Below, one piece after another: positions 35,385-46,279 of a DNA stretch of 64,000 nucleotides (the stretch's first letter is position 1; every line of letters starts with the position of its first letter). The stretch covers positions 29,142,531 through 29,206,530 of the forward strand of contig NC_088910.1 in assembly GCF_963576675.1 (NCBI RefSeq). Direction: 5' to 3'. Both the position numbers and the translations under genes were made by a program. Below the pieces are notes generated by a model. It was not told where the DNA came from and did no database searches. It was given only the letters and a program-made list of their open reading frames with translations. This DNA is from Euphorbia lathyris (Eukaryota > Streptophyta > Magnoliopsida > Malpighiales > Euphorbiaceae).

Positions 35385-35955
35385 TAGTTAGGTATGTAGG
35401 AGGCGCACCACACTCGTAATGTCCCAAGGGAAATGACCTATGAAATTTGTCATCCAGTCAGCAGTGCGATTACCTTCTCTATACGTATGTTGAAAGATAA
35501 TCTCCCAAACACGGTCTCGCAGTCGTTGACACCCTTTGATAAGCTAGGAATACGGATGAGTTATGACATTTCTACGTGTCATGAAACTTATAACCAGACG
35601 AGAATCCATCTCAACAAAAACTTTCCTATAACTTGTATCTCAGGCAAGTTTGAATCCAAAAAATAAGCCCCACAGTTCAACAAGGAAAAGCATTACCAAC
35701 CCCAGTATTCGCAACAAAACCTCATATCCACATACCATTAGCATTCCGCATCAGACCACTGGCCGATATCAACCCCGAGTTACCTTTTGAGGCTCCATCA
35801 GTATTCAATTTGACCCAGTCTTGGTCAGGGGATGCCACTTTACCCAAATAGTCCGAGGTGTATTCATTTTGAAATCATGGTTCTGTTTTAAGTAGAATCA
35901 TTCTTTTTTAGTCTTTCTTTTTGCTTCTGGGTGACTGCTCTCCTTTGTAATTAAA
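35385..35955 (-). mobile_element. LINE insertion upstream of HIR, RNase H remnant
   Basis: A 571-bp insertion flanked by a perfect 15-bp target duplication, AAACTATATTCATAT, at 35370-35384 and 35956-35970. The minus strand of 35400-35870 reads a decayed LINE RNase H (VKLNTDGAS, then ELWGL), with several stops. The A-rich tail, however, is at the right end on the plus strand (AATTAAAAAA), opposite to the coding direction. This fits a twin-primed insertion whose 5' part is inverted. Confidence 0.78.
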
Positions 35956-35970
35956 AAACTATATTCATAT

Positions 35971-36154
35971 AAGGGTTGGATTCAAACAAATTCTCAAGTC
36001 CAATCTAATCTGCCCAATTAATATATATTTTTTCAAAAAATAAATCAAAGTTATGAATAATAAAAATGTAGTAAACTAAGATTTAGTTGTACATAATTTT
36101 AAATAGAAAAAATTAATTAATAAAATAATAAGAAAGAGTATCTAAATAACAAAT

Positions 36155-36212
<58 letters not shown>

Positions 36213-36370
36213 TAAAAGGGAAATTTAATGGTGTAGGTTGGGCTTAATGTCAATTATGCCTGTTAAAGTTCAACTCGTGCTTAGTGGGCTTGCAGGGCAA
36301 GCCCAGCCACACACATCTACTTTTGATATGTGTTAACTTTAATGATGATACATGTTATTTTAAGCTGATT
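35971..36370. other. AT-rich spacer with microsatellite
   Basis: A (TA)n run of about 23 units occupies 36158-36204. Nothing else is recognised. Confidence 0.8.
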
Positions 36371-36379
36371 TAATTAAAA

Positions 36380-37033
36380 GGCTTCATACAGTATTTACCA
36401 TCAACTTGTCCAAAAACTTGGATTGTTCTAAACTTTTGAAGTGTTCTGATAATCCTCTCAACTTATATAAAATATTTAGTTAATCTACTGAATTTATGTA
36501 AAAAGTAATTAATTAATCATTTAGTTGTAAAAAAAAAAGTAAGTTAAATGTAAAAAAATGTGTTGCATACATCCCAAAAGAAGTAAAATGACCAAGGTCG
36601 AGATATACTATTCTAATAATAGAGAAGATAAGTTTATAGTTGAGCAAGTAAATACTTTCTTAATAATATATTTAATCAATTATGTGAATTATGTAATATC
36701 ATTTTAAAGCGCATATAACACATCTTTTGCATGCAGGTTACTGTTTTTTGCAACCGGATGATTAATTAATTACATTTTACGCAAGTTTAAGTGTAACATC
36801 CCGGTCCAATACCATGTAGATATTGTCCGCTCTGATACCAATTGTAACATCCCGGTCCAATACCATGTAGACGCGTTTTAAAGCCGTGAGGTCCAAATGT
36901 GTTGGATTTGGGACAGAGCGTACAATATTTACATGGTATTGGATTGGAATGTTACATTAAGGTTTAACTGATTATTTTATGCAAATTAAGAGTGCTTTAA
37001 AACACTTTAGATAAGTTCAGGATATATTAAGCC
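36380..37033. mobile_element. Mutator-like fold-back MITE, interrupted by a TRIM
   Basis: It begins GGCTTCATACAG and ends ATATATTAAGCC, with a perfect 9-bp target duplication TAATTAAAA at 36371-36379 and 37034-37042. The inner sequence resembles the MITE at 27498-27976, including the central AAAAAAGTAAGTTAA and TAATTAATTACATTTTACGC words. A 165-bp LTR-type insertion at 36792-36956 splits the right arm. Confidence 0.88.
36792..36956 (-). mobile_element. TRIM-like mini LTR retrotransposon remnant
   Basis: Flanked by TTAAG at 36787-36791 and 36957-36961. On the minus strand a 114-bp LTR (36956-36843) runs from TGTAACATTCC to GGATGTTACA. Two bases later comes TGGTATCAGAGC (36840-36829), the canonical initiator-Met primer site. 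The next bases soon merge into the last 29 bp of a second LTR, ending at 36792. The internal region and most of the 3' LTR are therefore deleted. No protein could be encoded. Confidence 0.85.
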
Positions 37034-37042
37034 TAATTAAAA

Positions 37043-39479
37043 GTATAAAAGTGAATTAAATGGATGTACAAAATCCATTTTGAGTAAATTAATCCTAAAG
37101 AAAAATTAAGCCCTTATATCAACTAAACATCGTAAAAGTCCTAATTGAAGTCACAATTTGTAATCCTACCATAAGGAATTTGTGATCCATTCTTTTTGAG
37201 GATGGTATCAACATGAAGAAAGCGACTTTAGCATTTCTTCATGGGTTTAATTAACCTGTTATTGTTTGTATTTTCATTGAACGATATCTAGCCCAGAACC
37301 GGAGTTTGGCCGCCGGCTCCACTTTTATGTAATGGTGATTTTGACCTCTGCTAGCTCCCATTAATTTTAATTTATATAGATTTATTTGTAGTATTATTTT
37401 AAAATAGTTAACTTGATTTAAAACGTAGGTTTAATATACAAAATTATGAGTTCAAGTTTTATGAAACTTTTTTTTAATAGAACTTTTTTTATATAAACTT
37501 TATTTTGTAAATAATTTTAATGTTATTATTAATAAGTTCTATACACTTTTCAACTCTTTTGAACTAAATAATTTTATAAAATTATTATTTTTACTTTTGA
37601 GACTAAAAAATCTTGATTTTTCAATTATATTCTAATTTATAAAACTTATAAGAAATTTATAATAAAAAGATAAAAGTTGTATAATTTTTAAGAAATTAAA
37701 ATTGGACTTATAAAATATTAAATATGTTTACTCTTTATGTTAAGCATTTTTAATTTTTTAATCTATGAATTTTTAAGATATTAGTGGCTAAAATTATATT
37801 ATCCTGACTTCAGAAAATTGCTCTCTAACTTCATAAAAGTAGACTCCTCCGGCACTGACCGAGAAACTAAAATGGCCAGAAATGTAAATTCATGAACCTC
37901 TCTCATAAATCTATCTATCACTTCAAAACTTTATCTGACTGAATGCGATGCATTGGAATAGTGCTGGTATATACAGGGCACTTGCTATGAAGTTATGTGA
38001 GGACAACTCTCACCCATTCTTTCCCAACACATATCTCCAATGTTCAATGTATATATTTACTTACTTTCTTCATTATTCACAAACTAATGGATTAATCTTC
38101 TTTACATATATGCTCTATATGCTTGTTATTCATAGTCATTTGCGTGTGGGTGTGTGTTAAAGATTAATATAAAATCTATGATCACCTTAACTATAAGATC
38201 GAGCTTTTAGTTCAAACGACAATCATTAATCAAATTTATCAAAATAAATAAATAATAATCATTAATCAATAGCTATTGTTCATGGAGAATAAAATCTTAA
38301 TTTTGTCCTCTCAAAAATGGCAACCCCTCACAAATAATTACCATATTAGTGATCTAAACTTAGATTTTGTTTCACTAATCAGCACATAAATGTTTTAATA
38401 CAAAACAAGAAGGTGAATCAAGTACACAATCAGAAAATACAAAACCAGACCCCAAAAAAAAAGAGAAATTTTTAGCAATTTTAGAAAAAGAAGATGTATC
38501 TACAAAAATCTAGATGTGCATGTGCACATGAAAATAAATTACGTACCCATAGTGCATATAATAAAACATTGGATATAGCATATAAAAGGAGTGTTGACCC
38601 ATATGCATATTGCAGACATGTCCCCTCCAAAAGCTGCATTACTATTTTAAACCCACAACTTGTTTATTTTTATATATACAGTCTCCACATTCTACTCATT
38701 CATCTTCTGACTCCCTTGCACGTTACCCATCCTTTTTATTTAAAATGCGATTATGTTAACAGCAAAAGCCAAAATTGATAAAATAAGTAGACAAGAATAA
38801 GATTGTGTTGGCCAAATTGGAATTGAAAGCTTAATTACAACCACAAATGGATAATCAATTTCAGACAGATAAGGGACCTCTTTTTAATTCAAAGGGACCA
38901 AAAGACAATTTAATTTATTGATGGGCTTGCATTTTGTGATTGGTAGGGAAACAAAGTCGATCCATGTGGATCTAGATCTTTTAGGGGGTAATTTTTAATT
39001 AATTAAGATGATCCCTCTTGGTGTATCCACCCTATTTTTGCTATATATCATGTTCCTATCTATCATCTTTTTTATTTTATTTTATTTTCTTCTGATTATT
39101 ATGATAAAGCGGGTGTTTGTTTCTTATTGTTTAATTATTGTACTATACTTTTCCAAAAAAAAATACTAGAGTTTTATTATAATAGAGCAAGTTTTAGTAT
39201 GATATAGCAACTGAACTGTGTCGTATCAAGTGATAAAGTTTTGAAGAAGAGCATCGCTCCTACAAGGATTAGTATTTGATTCCCTACTTGTACTTAAATC
39301 CTATATTATATAAGATATCAATTAGGTAATTTTGAGTTGTGTTTTAAACTAACGAATTAATTAAATAGCAAGGGAAACTAACAATTGATTTGTCTAATGT
39401 ATGAGTGGAAGGACTAGGACTTTGGATCCTCGTGTTGACTCATATGGACTAATATATGTATGTTGTATGTAATAAATAT
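37043..39479. other. AT-rich spacer, nothing recognised
   Basis: No coding sequence is supported. A small GC-rich island near 37290-37330 has no readable frame of any length. Around 39218-39310 there is a faint tRNA-like or SINE-like pattern (GTATCAAGTGATAAAG, later TTGATTCCCTAC), too weak to call. Confidence 0.5.
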
Positions 39480-40590
39480 AACTCGAGACTGTAGTTCTCC
39501 TTAAGAAGATAATAACACCGGCCTAACTATTAAATCTATTTCAAACACCCTTAGGCTCATGCTTGATTATGCAAAATCTCTATGTTTGAAAGCATTAATT
39601 ACTATGAAAGCCAAGGGCTAAGCCGTAGTATAGACCACGAAGCCGCACTGTATGGTGAGGGTATAGGAATACCTCAAAACTTACTTGATTAGGTTTCATA
39701 ATTCAACTTCTCTAACTAATTACTTGGTTATGTTTCTTAGATAGAGGTAACCAAATACGTTTAGCTTATTCTCTCGTTATTCTCCCTACAACACAACGTA
39801 AACACTTATTAACGACTTATATTATCAAACACGGTACACCGCCATCCCAACCTAAAGTTGTTTAGCTCATGTTTGAGCTAAAACACATAGGCATGGTGAG
39901 ATGGACTGATGGCAAACTCATGTTCATCAAGTCGGGTTTATCAATTCAAGAATATAAGATGGAGAAGAGTGTAGATGAAGAAAAAATTTGAATTGAATTA
40001 CTAAACTTAAGAATAAGAGATGAAGAACAAACCAATTGCTAGAAATAGAACGAAAATACTAAGTTTAACCAATGTAAAACTAGTTATAAAGGAAAGTATG
40101 TGGAAAACTAAATTGAAAGTAAGCTAAGGAATAACTAGGATACAATTACAATGAAAAGGTATCCATTTATAGGGATTAATCAACCCTTATAAACCCTAGA
40201 ACGTCCTCTGATCCTTTAATGGATCTTTTAGCCTTTCTCTGGTCGGATTAGAGTTGTAAAAGTCGGATAAAACTGAGCTCTTCCAAGTAGAGTTTTGATT
40301 GAGATCATCTACTAATTTTTATCGCAGCTCGTCGAGATAGTGTAGCTTGCTCACTGAGCTACCATTGATTTATGCATTTTGAGACTTTGACTTGAGTTTC
40401 CTTCATTGACTCTGTTCCAAGACTACTCGTCCAGTGAGGTGAGGCAACTCGTCGAGTGATGTGCAGTAGCTCACCGAGTTGTTTGATGATTTTCGTCCTT
40501 TTTCTCCATTTAAGGTCCGAAACTACCTGAAATGACTTAAAACTCCAATCAAAACCATAATCAGCCAGAAGTCACTAAAGATACTTCAAT
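39480..40590 (-). repeat. Possible degenerate LTR (gypsy type)
   Basis: On the minus strand a TATA-like CTATAAATGGATACC near 40155-40180 is followed by a long leader-like stretch. Upstream of it, 40325-40480 holds repeated half-palindromes of the type CTCGTCGAG and CTCACCGAG. Such arrays are seen in LTRs of large plant gypsy elements. No termini or target duplication could be fixed. Confidence 0.35.
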
Positions 40591-40599
40591 GGACAATTC

Positions 40600-41085
40600 A
40601 AACATCTTAGCCAAAGTAGTGTAGGAAATGTGAGCTAACTTATTGTGCCACAAAGCTACATTAATAGAACCTGTAAAATTTGTTATATGAACTGTTGAGG
40701 AAGAATTTGAACCACATGATGGCCTTTTTAGAAGCTTATCTACTCTTGTTGGAATTCTCCTTTAGCCTAAAGACCATTAGTAACCCGACCCTGCACCATA
40801 TAATAACTACCTCTGAACTGAATTTCAATATGTGGATTATATGTACGTAACTTTCCCACAGATAATAAGTTATATTGAAAATAGTGAATAATCAGCACGT
40901 CTTTCAAGTGTAATTTGTCACTGATTTGAAAAACACCAGTCATATCGACTTTCTTCATTTGTCCATCAGGCATATAAACAGAATGGGGGTGTAACAATTG
41001 TTAAATATGTGTTATAATACTAATATCTTTGCATATATGAGTAGATGCACCTGAATCTATTGTCCATTCTATCTATTAAAGTTGA
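40600..41085 (-). pseudogene. Copia protease and GAG-pre-integrase fragment, inverted
   Basis: The minus strand reads the protease active site WTIDSGASTHIC near 41070-41035, then LKDVLIIHYFQYNLLSVGKL and finally the pre-integrase motif VWHNKLAHISY near 40640. This is a copia gag-pol segment. It ends sharply at about 41085, where plus-strand copia reverse transcriptase begins, so the two parts of one element class lie head to head. Confidence 0.82.
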
Positions 41086-41910
41086 AGTTCTTCCTCATCC
41101 TAGTGGATTATTTTTAAGTCAGAGGAAATATATTTATGCTATACTATGTCGTGCTATAATGGATGATTCTAAGCTTGTTACAACCCCCCCAAGTGACTCA
41201 TCATCCACTAACATTAACAGAAAAAAAATGTTACGCATCCCACTAAGTTTCGTTCCTTGATTGGCAGACTACGGTACCTTAGCTTAACTAGGCTTGATGT
41301 TGTCTTCTTTGTGAACAAACTAGCTCAGTATATACACAACCAAACCGAAGATCATATGCTAGCCTTGAAGCGATGTCTTTGTTACCTAAATGGCACAATG
41401 ACTATGAGATTAGTTCTTCACTGCGACACTCTGCTACAACTCCATGCCTTCTCTAATGCAGATTAGGCTCGTGATACAAATGATTATAATTCAACTACTG
41501 TCTATATTATGTACCTTGGGAATAATCCTATCTCCTAGACATCTCGAAAATAGTGTACAAAAGCACGATCCTCAACTGAAGTAGAATACTGAGCTATAGC
41601 AGGTGCAACAACTGAATTTTTATGGTTGTGGAATCTATTTCGGGAATTACGCTTGCCATATACTACTGCTCTAGCTATCTATTGTGGCAATGCTAGAGCC
41701 ACTTATGTCGCGAAACTTATCTTTCATTCGGAGATGAAGCACCTTGCTCTAGACTAAGATTTTGTCTGTGAAAATGTGTAGTCTGGCCTTCTGCGTGTTG
41801 CTTATATCTCCATGTCTAATCAGCTTCTGAAATTATGAAACCATTGCCACAGTCAACCTTTACTGCCTTAATTGACAAAATTCATCTTGGCAACCCATTT
41901 TGCGGGGGCT
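41086..41910 (+). pseudogene. Copia reverse transcriptase end and RNase H, decayed
   Basis: The plus strand reads PHPSGLFLSQRKYIYAILCR, then IGRLRYLSLTRLDVVFFVNK, typical of the end of copia reverse transcriptase. RNase H words follow in broken frames (ARSSTEVEY, LRLPYTTALAIYCGNARATY). The segment finishes at a purine-rich GCGGGGGCT directly before a TG-starting LTR. Integrase and the polymerase palm are missing. Several stops are present. Confidence 0.8.
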
Positions 41911-42095
41911 TGATAAGAATGGACTAATATTATGTTGGTTATTAGGATATTTATCCTTAGATTATTTTAGTATTTATCTTAAATATTCCAACTGTAATTT
42001 GTTTCACTGTAACTATCCGTAACTCATCTTAACCATACACTCTAAGATTGTGTAATCTATTTATACGCTCTTCCTAAAGGAAATACAGAATTACT
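41911..42095 (+). repeat. Copia 3' LTR, approximate end
   Basis: It begins TGATAAGAATGG after the polypurine tract and includes a promoter-like and R-like region (TTTATACGCTCTTCC). The 3' boundary is uncertain. No matching 5' LTR is in the window. Confidence 0.5.
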
Positions 42096-42242
42096 TTTTC
42101 TTTTTTTTTCTATTTCTTTATAATGCATAATTTTTTCTCTATTTCACTATAATGTATAAGTTTACTATAAGATGATATGTAAAAATATTGAAAGTTAGGA
42201 ATATGTTCACATTTAATATTTGTAATTTTATTATTTATTAAG

Positions 42243-43239
42243 TGATGCAGGCATCTTTCCACTAGCAACAACCCTGAAGCCGAGGTATGAAGAGCTTAGT
42301 GTCAAAGCTATTGAGGGCTATTGAGAACCACCCAAGAAGGAAGTAAGTAGCGAAGCACGAGACCCGGGGAGAGCCAAAAGTGAAAGACGAGGGCAAAGGC
42401 AAGTAGTACAGCACGCGGGGCGTGCCTCCTTGTACGCGGAGCGTGGAAGGTTTTATGTCTGGAGGAAAGTTCATGAGCTCATGCACGCGGGGCATACCTC
42501 CTCATACGCGGGGCGCGCCTCCTCATACGCGAGGCGTGCCTCCTCATATGCGGGGCGCAGATCAGGCATCCAGGACGAGTTCTACCCAGGAGGTCAACTA
42601 CACGGTGCGTAATACCAAAGACGCCACGCGTGAACCTCATCAATGAGATGTTCAAGTTCATGAGGTCAACTACACGGGGCGTAATACCAAAGACGCCACG
42701 CGTGAACCTCATCCACAAGACGCCCAAGTTCAGGAAGTCAATTACGCGGGGCGTAGTAAGACTCACGCGGAGTGTGTCCCGTCTGGAGGATGCTTCTTCA
42801 CCAAGTTCTTGTGTTGGGGACCATTTATTATCTTCCTTATTTACAACCTTGCCTCTCCTTATTTACATCTTTTCCACCCCCTAATTATAACTCTACCACT
42901 CCTATATTTACACCCATGCCATCCTTTATTATGTTAACCCATTTTACCTTTATCTTATTATTCCATTTAGTTATAGTCTTTACCCTTTATTGTAATTTGG
43001 CAATTAGGTTTAGATGATATAAATTCATCTCTTTGTAGTTGTAATCTTTAACTTTTTATGAATCAAATATTAATCTTCTTCAAGAAGCTTGTTAAGGTTT
43101 TCACCTTGAACAATGGAGATTTCATATTCCTATGGATTTTAGTCCATGAAACCCGGGATTCACTCCTTCTAGTTTAGCTAGAGAAGAAATATCTTTGTAA
43201 GTTTACGATTAAAACTTTCAGATAAACCGATATGTATCA
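42243..43239 (+). repeat. Outer gypsy 5' LTR, 997 bp
   Basis: It contains a GC-rich block at 42405-42770, built from two short tandem arrays: a roughly 21-bp unit around CCTCATACGCGGGGCG, and a roughly 78-bp unit around CGGGGCGTAATACC...CACGCGTGAACCTCATC. The 3' LTR has fewer copies of the first. Downstream the LTR is AT-rich. Open frames over the GC block are by-products of the repeats. Confidence 0.93.
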
Positions 43240-43241
43240 GT

Positions 43242-43255
43242 TGGTAGCAGAGTCG
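43242..43255 (+). other. Outer gypsy primer-binding site
   Basis: TGGTAGCAGAGTCG lies two bases after the LTR. It is close to the initiator-Met site TGGTATCAGAGC with one mismatch in the first ten bases. Confidence 0.65.
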
Positions 43256-43663
43256 ATCGTTTTCCTTGAATGGAGACTTCTTTCGACAATGATTCAATCG
43301 AGTTATTCACAAGCCTTAAAGGAACGTCTTGAAGCCGATACAAGGGAGATGGAGCTCCAATATGTCGAGATGTTGAGAAAGACAAAAGAGAACTTGGAGC
43401 AAGAAGAGATGAAAAGACTCCAAAGGAGAACCCGAAGTAGCCGTAGGCGACAACATCGAGCCCAACGGAAAAAGGATGAAGCAACTTCCATTTTGCCTCC
43501 TAAGGATTCATCCCAAATCTGGCCTTTATTGCACAAAGAAAAGGTAAATCCAAAGCTTTAAATTCTTGATGTGGAAGTTGCTGGTATGCCTACTATTAGT
43601 GAGGATTTGGTTATTTGTGGTGTTATTAGTAATTTAAATTCTCATTATGGAGTTGTTGATAAT

Positions 43664-44386
43664 GGGTAAGCTACACCAATGGTATCTGAACTTTACATAG
43701 TTTACACTTTGGTACCTAGATTACATTTTATCCCAAAAATATACCTGAAGTAACGATGATCGGACAATTTAGTATATTTTTACCGGTTATGACCGGTCAA
43801 CGCGAGTTTCATGAGTTAATTACATTAATGGTACCCGAACTTTACCATAATTCACACTTCGGTACCTGAATTTTATTTTATCTTAAAAACATAACACAAG
43901 TAAAGGTGACTGAAAGGTTTAGTTCATTTGAACGTTTAGTGACCGGATAACATGAACTAAACATTGGGACTCACCGTAGACTCAATTAACATAAAATTAG
44001 AATATTGTCATTTATGAGCTAAATGACAATATTATAATTTTATGTTAATTGAGTGTATGATTGGTCTCAATTTTTAATTTAAAATGGTCAAACTCGGGTT
44101 GATCAATCACTGATCGGTCAAATATACTAAAATATTGAGTCATCTTTACTTGAAGTGTATTTTTTGGACAAAATGAAATCTAGGTACCAAAGTGTGAATT
44201 AGGATAAAGTTCAGGTACCATCAGTGTAATTTACTCATCAAAATCGCATTGACCGGCCATTAACCGGTAAAATATACTTAATTGTCTGGTCATCGTTACG
44301 TCGGGTATATTTTTGAGACAAAATGTAATCTAGGTACCAAAGTGTGAATTAGGGTAAAGTTCAGGTACCATTGGTGTAATTTACTC
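43664..44386. mobile_element. Mutator-like fold-back MITE, 723 bp, copy 2
   Basis: Same length and structure as the element at 6876-7598, and highly similar along its whole length. The perfect 10-bp target duplication is TGTTGATAAT at 43654-43663 and 44387-44396. It lies inside the coding region of the outer gypsy element; its removal restores the frame. Confidence 0.95.
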
Positions 44387-45033
44387 TGTTGATAATGAAT
44401 TTGTGAATGAGGATTTAAATGTATATGTGGATGAGGAGGAAAGGATGCTTGTATGTGAGGACATGGAAAGGGTTGAATTTGTGTGTGGTAATATTGAGGA
44501 AACCCATGTTGCAATGGATACTCCCCAAGTGTTTGATGAAATGCCGCTTAGGCCTAGCTATATAAGTATGCTTAAGGAAATTGATGGCATATGTCTTGAA
44601 GAGGGGGAGAAGGAGTTTGGGCTTGTTAATCTCTTTGGAAAGCATGATGAAATTAGTTTATATGTTGAGGTTGATGGCTATGGAGATGAGAGAGATGTTG
44701 GTGGTTCTACCATATTGGGTTGTAGCATGTCTTTTGAGTCGGGTGACTTGGCACATGAATTAGTCGGTTCGAATTATGAATAGGAGTGTGAGGAAACGAG
44801 AGGTTGTGGGAAAAGACGGATCGTTGATGAAGATGGAACTGAATTTGAATACAACCATGAAGAAGAGGAGATTGATGGAGAGGAGAACCAATCCGAGAAT
44901 GAGCTAGTAAGACATGAGGAGTGTGATTATTATGAAGGCAAATTCGAGGATGAGGTTGAAGAGAGAGAGCATGCTTCCGAAGATGAAATATGTGAGAATG
45001 GTGAACTTTGTCATAGTGTATATGAGTTTGATT

Positions 45034-45580
45034 ATGATGAAGATGGCAAGTTTACCATGGTGAGGATGAACGTCGAGGCATTGAGTGGAACCAATATGGG
45101 GCCGCTTATGAGGGAGACGAAGATGGGGTCTACTATGATGAGAGGGAGCGTCGGTGTGTTGAGTGGGATCGGCACGGGGCTCCTTATGAAGATTATGAAG
45201 GTAGATTCTATTGTGATGATGAATTGGAGGATGTTGAACGGAACTACAACGAAGATATCTATGAGTATGATGGAGGCAGGTTCCATCATGATGATGAGTT
45301 GGGAAATGTAGAGTGGAACCGAAGCGAAGAAGTTTATAATGATAAAGATCGGTTCCGAGACGACTATAAGTCGGGAAATATTAGGTGGGACCGAAATGAA
45401 GACACTTATGAGTATGATGAAGGTCGGTTTCGAGATGACTATAAGTCAAAAAATTTAGAGTGGGACCGAAATGAAGATGCTTATGATGATGAAGAAAATC
45501 GATTCCAAGATGAGGATGAGTCGAGAAGTGTTGAGTGGAGCCAAGTTGAAGACACCTATGGAGTTGATGATGATGGCAAT
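45034..45580 (+). repeat. Acidic tandem protein repeat, about 7 units of 72-84 bp
   Basis: Each unit reads roughly GRF-x-DD, a spacer of about six residues, EW-x-R, then Y-x-x-D. Units 5 and 6 are the most alike (RFRDDYKSGNIRWDRNEDTY and RFRDDYKSKNLEWDRNEDAY). The first two units are read only after allowing the frameshift near 45051. No family is recognised. Confidence 0.85.
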
Positions 45581-46130
45581 GAGCACAATGTGTATTTAGT
45601 GACTAGGGTGTCAATGCCTAATGAAGAGGAGCCTAGTACACGTCATCGATTATTTAGGACTCGATGCTTAGTTCTTGAGAAGAAGTGTGAGATGGTGATG
45701 GACGGAGGAAGCCAAGTGAATATCATTAGTCGGTCCGTCATGAGCAGGTTTGGGTTGGTTCCCGAGCCACATCCTAGACCTTACCGCCTTGGTTGGGTCA
45801 ATGAGGTGGAAAAATTTCGAGTTACTCATTGGTGTAACGTTCCTTTCACTATTGGAGCTTATGGGGATGAAGCTATGTGTGATGTTATGGAGATGGGTGC
45901 TTGTGATGTGCTACTTGGTAGGCCATGGAAATTTGATTGTGATGCCTCATATGTGGGAAGAAGCAACACCTACACCATACGCAAAGGCAGAATCCGATAT
46001 ATCCTTACATCTTTGAAGAGTTCTCCTAGTAAGAAAACGGAGGCCACGTTGGAAGATTGTCCAACTCGGGAGTTGAGTGTGAATGGGTGCATTGGTGGAA
46101 TGAGTGAGACATTGAATCATCTTGACTTGG

Positions 46131-46279
46131 GTTCTATGCATGAGTTAGCTAGCCACTCTCCTAATGAAGTCAAATCCAAAGAGGAGAATGAAGTTGAGAA
46201 AAGGGAGAGCAAAGTTGGGAGTGAGGAAATTGAGCCGATGTCCGAGGGTAATAAGTATGTGTCTTTCAATGAGCCACCT
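46131..46279 (+). repeat. 149-bp duplicate of sequence at 59256-59404
   Basis: This stretch of the outer element lies just left of the Athila-type insertion. It has the same length as the stretch just right of it, with roughly half a dozen or slightly more mismatches. Both start at GTTCT and end at GAGCCACCT. A normal insertion would duplicate only five bases. Confidence 0.88.

Larger units (their letters stand above)
43289..46279 (+). pseudogene. Outer gypsy ORF, first part: coiled coil, acidic repeats, retropepsin
   Basis: The ATG at 43289 opens a charged helical segment (EADTREMELQYVEMLRKTKE, then an Arg-rich stretch), in place of a recognisable gag. After a TAA (43559-43561) the frame continues to the MITE target site; removing the MITE and one target copy joins VVDN to EFVNEDLN in frame. 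An acidic region follows, with a TAG at 44781 and a frameshift near 45051. About seven tandem units of 24-28 residues (pattern RF-DD...EW-R...Y) cover 45034-45580. Then comes a retropepsin-like domain: EMVMDGGSQVNIISRSVM with DGG at the catalytic site, PHPRPYRLGWVNE and ACDVLLGRPW. It is cut at 46279 by the Athila-type element. Confidence 0.8.

Noticed and set aside
38494..38778. A 94-codon plus-strand open frame in spacer
   Set aside because: No domain, biased AT-rich composition and no splice or promoter context.
39218..39310. Possible tRNA-derived SINE
   Set aside because: Only weak A- and B-box likeness, with no tail and no target duplication.
42262..42884. Arg/Thr/Pro-rich overlapping frames on both strands
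   Set aside because: They follow the GC-rich tandem arrays of the gypsy LTR; the same frames recur in the other LTR.
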